Positions 22,091 through 23,458 of a stretch of 23,458 bases of DNA are shown here, one piece after another. The notes under the pieces are model-generated. The model made no database searches. It was not told where the DNA came from and worked only from the letters and a program-made list of their open reading frames with translations. Source of the DNA: CAZQLE01 sp964593905 (lineage in GTDB: Bacteria; Chloroflexota; Anaerolineae; Anaerolineales; Anaerolineaceae); contig CAZQLE010000040.1 of assembly GCA_964593905.1 (NCBI GenBank), positions 1-23,458 of the forward strand, written 5' to 3'. The position numbers were made by a program, and so were the translations under genes. Within the stretch, counting starts at the first letter, position 1. Each line of letters opens with the position of its first letter.

Positions 22091-22486
22091 GACACGATGA
22101 AAGAACCCGTCCACTTCTTTGTAAAACAATTTCTCAACTGGGAAAAAGTGCAAGAGCGTCTTACCTGTTATGAAAACATTGCTGTTGTTTTTCCGCTGAT
22201 GGAATTATAGAAATGCTCAGATATAGCTCCGTTCTATTGTCACTATATGGGTTGGAGACTTGGAACATGGCAAAATGAAAGATGGTTTGAATTTTTTGAT
22301 CATCTTTTAGGTAAGGGCATGGCATTGCCAGGGTGAGATAACGGAGGTCATGTTCCAGGAGGATGCGAATTTGATAATTTCTGGGGCTTCGTTTGGGAGT
22401 TACAGACCGCTGTATTCTTTGCAGATTATCTTGGGCTAAAGACTGAATGGAGAGAGTCAGACCCTGATGTGGGAGGGAACCCGATC
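22085..22486 (+). pseudogene. Decayed gene with two in-frame stops
   Basis: One reading frame from the ATG at 22085 runs through to the reductase gene, interrupted by TAG at 22208 and TGA at 22334. The pieces look like real protein: MSDTMKEPVHFFVKQFLNWE (first part); KCSDIAPFYCHYMGWRLGTW, then QNERWFEFFDHLLGKGMALP (second); DNGGHVPGGCEFDNFWGFVW, then ELQTAVFFADYLGLKTEWRE (third). Aromatic-rich, low-GC coding stands out against the GC-rich region to its left. The last two parts read as a continuous N-terminal domain broken by a single stop; the first part may be unrelated. The family is not recognised. The sequence ends by merging in frame with the reductase start, which suggests loss of the C-terminal half. 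Confidence 0.5.
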
Positions 22487-23080
22487 ATGAGAAAAGTAAT
22501 CGTAATTGAATTTATCTCCCTCGATGGTGTCATACAATCTCCAGGCCGACCAGACGAAGACACCAGCGGCGGCTTCGCCTATGGCGGATGGATCGGCCCA
22601 TATTCCGACCCGATTCTTGCGGCGGTCATCAAAAAGCAGATGAACCTGCCCTTCGACCTGTTATTGGGGCGCAAAACCTTTGAAATTTGGGCACCCTACT
22701 GGCCGCAACATACCGACGTTTGGCCGGGCGTCAACACTGCCACCAAGTACGTCGTCTCAAACACCTTAACTTCTCACGAATGGCAGCCGTCCGTGTTTTT
22801 AAACGGAGATATTGCCGAAAAAATCACCCAAATCAAGCATCAGCCCGGGCCCGATTTGCACGTTTACGGCAGCGCAAATCTCATTCAAACGCTCCTCCAG
22901 CAGGATCTGGTCGATGCGTTCTGGCTGAAAATATTTCCACGAACATTGGGCACTGAAAAACGGTTGTTCGCCGATGGCACAATGCCGGCGGCGTTTAAGG
23001 TGACGGAAAGCGAAGTCACCTCGAGTGGCGTCATCATTGTGAATTACGAACGCGCAGGCGCAATCACCCCTGCCAGTTGA
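22487..23080 (+). CDS. Dihydrofolate reductase-like (RibD C-terminal) protein
   Basis: 197 aa, single-domain member of the RibD-C/DHFR-like fold (YyaP/YwjB group), predicted NADPH-dependent reductase of unknown substrate. Visible: KVIVIEFISLDGVIQSPG (SLDGV is the family's N-terminal mark), GGFAYGGWIGPYSDP, FDLLLGRKTFEIWAPYWPQ (the LLGRKTYE-type motif), YVVSNTL, the NADP-loop region LHVYGSANLIQTLLQQDLVDAFWLKIFP, and the end GTEKRLFADGTMPAAFKVTES. True folate reductases have different active-site residues, so this is not folA. GGGAGGG sits nine bases before the ATG at 22487; the frame continues upstream into the decayed gene, and a GTG at 22469 is a weaker start. It is followed 47 nt later by another plus-strand gene. 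Confidence 0.88.
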   Translation: MRKVIVIEFISLDGVIQSPGRPDEDTSGGFAYGGWIGPYSDPILAAVIKKQMNLPFDLLLGRKTFEIWAPYWPQHTDVWPGVNTATKYVVSNTLTSHEWQPSVFLNGDIAEKITQIKHQPGPDLHVYGSANLIQTLLQQDLVDAFWLKIFPRTLGTEKRLFADGTMPAAFKVTESEVTSSGVIIVNYERAGAITPAS

Positions 23081-23127
23081 TGAAGATTCGCGCGAGTATG
23101 CAAATTGACCAGCAATAGGAGGCAGCG

Positions 23128-23458
23128 ATGTTCAGACCATCCAAATTGCTCCGGGTCGTTTTCAGTATCGTTGGCATAATGGTGGTTGGGGTGGTTTTTA
23201 CATTCGGGGCATGGTATTTTACAATCAGCCGCCTGAACGCTTCTGCACAGTTGTTTGGCATCTTTCCTTCTCCTCAAGCGGCGATGATGGCCGGCATCCG
23301 GGATGGCTGGGTCGGTATTCAAGAGGCCTGGATCAGCGGTGCAGAACCAGAAACCGCCCTGGGGGGTGGGCCCCATGTCTGGTTTGTCACGGCCTGTGTG
23401 TGGGCTGAATCACGCGCAGACGGCTCACCGGTCGGCTCATCAACGCACGACTTTGATT
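23128..23458 (+). CDS. Membrane-anchored protein of unknown function (partial)
   Basis: 110 codons are present and the frame is still open at the window edge. ATG at 23128 with AGGAGG five bases upstream, a near-perfect ribosome site. A single membrane anchor lies at about residues 9-32 (VVFSIVGIMVVGVVFTFGAWYF), then ISRLNASAQLFGIFPSPQAAMMAGIRDGWVG, IQEAWISGAEPETALGGGP, and HVWFVTACVWAESRADGSPVG. The soluble part should lie outside the membrane. No family recognised. It probably shares a transcript with the reductase gene 47 nt upstream. Confidence 0.8.
   Translation, partial: MFRPSKLLRVVFSIVGIMVVGVVFTFGAWYFTISRLNASAQLFGIFPSPQAAMMAGIRDGWVGIQEAWISGAEPETALGGGPHVWFVTACVWAESRADGSPVGSSTHDFD

Noticed and set aside
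21836..22153. A 105-codon minus-strand frame in the spacer
   Set aside because: No ribosome site or recognisable motif; it overlaps the hairpin run and the decayed plus-strand gene.
1..23458. CRISPR arrays, tRNA or rRNA genes, insertion sequences
   Set aside because: No regularly spaced repeats, cloverleaf-like sequence, rRNA-like sequence, transposase motifs or terminal inverted repeats were seen.

Overview
The window looks like a piece of a mid-GC chromosome from an uncultured-type Chloroflexota (class Anaerolineae is my best guess). The guess rests on the combination of genes: an rpmH-rnpA-yidD block followed by a beta-propeller-type lipoprotein, a KimA-like potassium permease with two RCK (TrkA-type) proteins, a stand-alone molbindin, a DUF1028 protein with a TPR tail, SanA/YdcF-type envelope proteins, and an orphan A-PCP-TE synthetase. 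No rRNA, tRNA, CRISPR array, transposase or phage gene was seen.

Layout. 1-4640 (minus strand): kimA-like permease, then two RCK genes, then a consensus promoter driving rpmH, rnpA, yidD and a lipoprotein cut by the window edge. rpmH (56 aa) is short but unmistakable. 4641-5854: divergent L-lactate dehydrogenase (plus). 5884-9403 (minus): mtaB (tRNA ms2t6A enzyme), a lipoprotein with a lectin-like fold, and a TPR protein. 9499-10509 (plus): SanA-like membrane protein, convergent with proC and an RlmI-type methyltransferase (minus, 10503-12289). 12546-14388 (plus): PatB/MalY-type C-S lyase and a second DUF218 protein. 14395-14791: cold-shock gene with its terminator, promoter and long leader (minus). 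14991-15950: DUF1028-TPR protein (plus). 16010-19135: 1041-aa NRPS-like A-PCP-TE protein (minus). 19320-19529: molbindin. 19659-21179: comM. 21203-21718: orphan immunity-like protein. 21719-22486: no intact gene, but a run of hairpins and a decayed reading frame with two in-frame stops. 22487-23458: a DHFR/RibD-C-like reductase and an unrecognised membrane-anchored protein that continues past the window.

How it works together. The left third is housekeeping: ribosome and tRNA processing, membrane protein insertion, and potassium import that is probably gated by the RCK pair. The centre is mostly metabolism (lactate, proline, sulfur amino acids), tRNA and probably rRNA modification, and envelope proteins. 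The right third is more accessory: the synthetase, the immunity-like gene and the decayed locus.

A regulatory theme runs through the window. Four genes (mtaB, the TPR gene, the SanA-like gene, comM) have a -10 box only 6-7 nt before the ATG and no Shine-Dalgarno, which predicts leaderless mRNAs. Other genes have a good Shine-Dalgarno. The most unusual points are this leaderless pattern, the synthetase whose adenylation pocket seems to lack the amino-group-binding Asp, the KimA-RCK cluster, the L34 protein with a C-terminal tail, and the hairpin run beside the decayed gene at 21960-22486.
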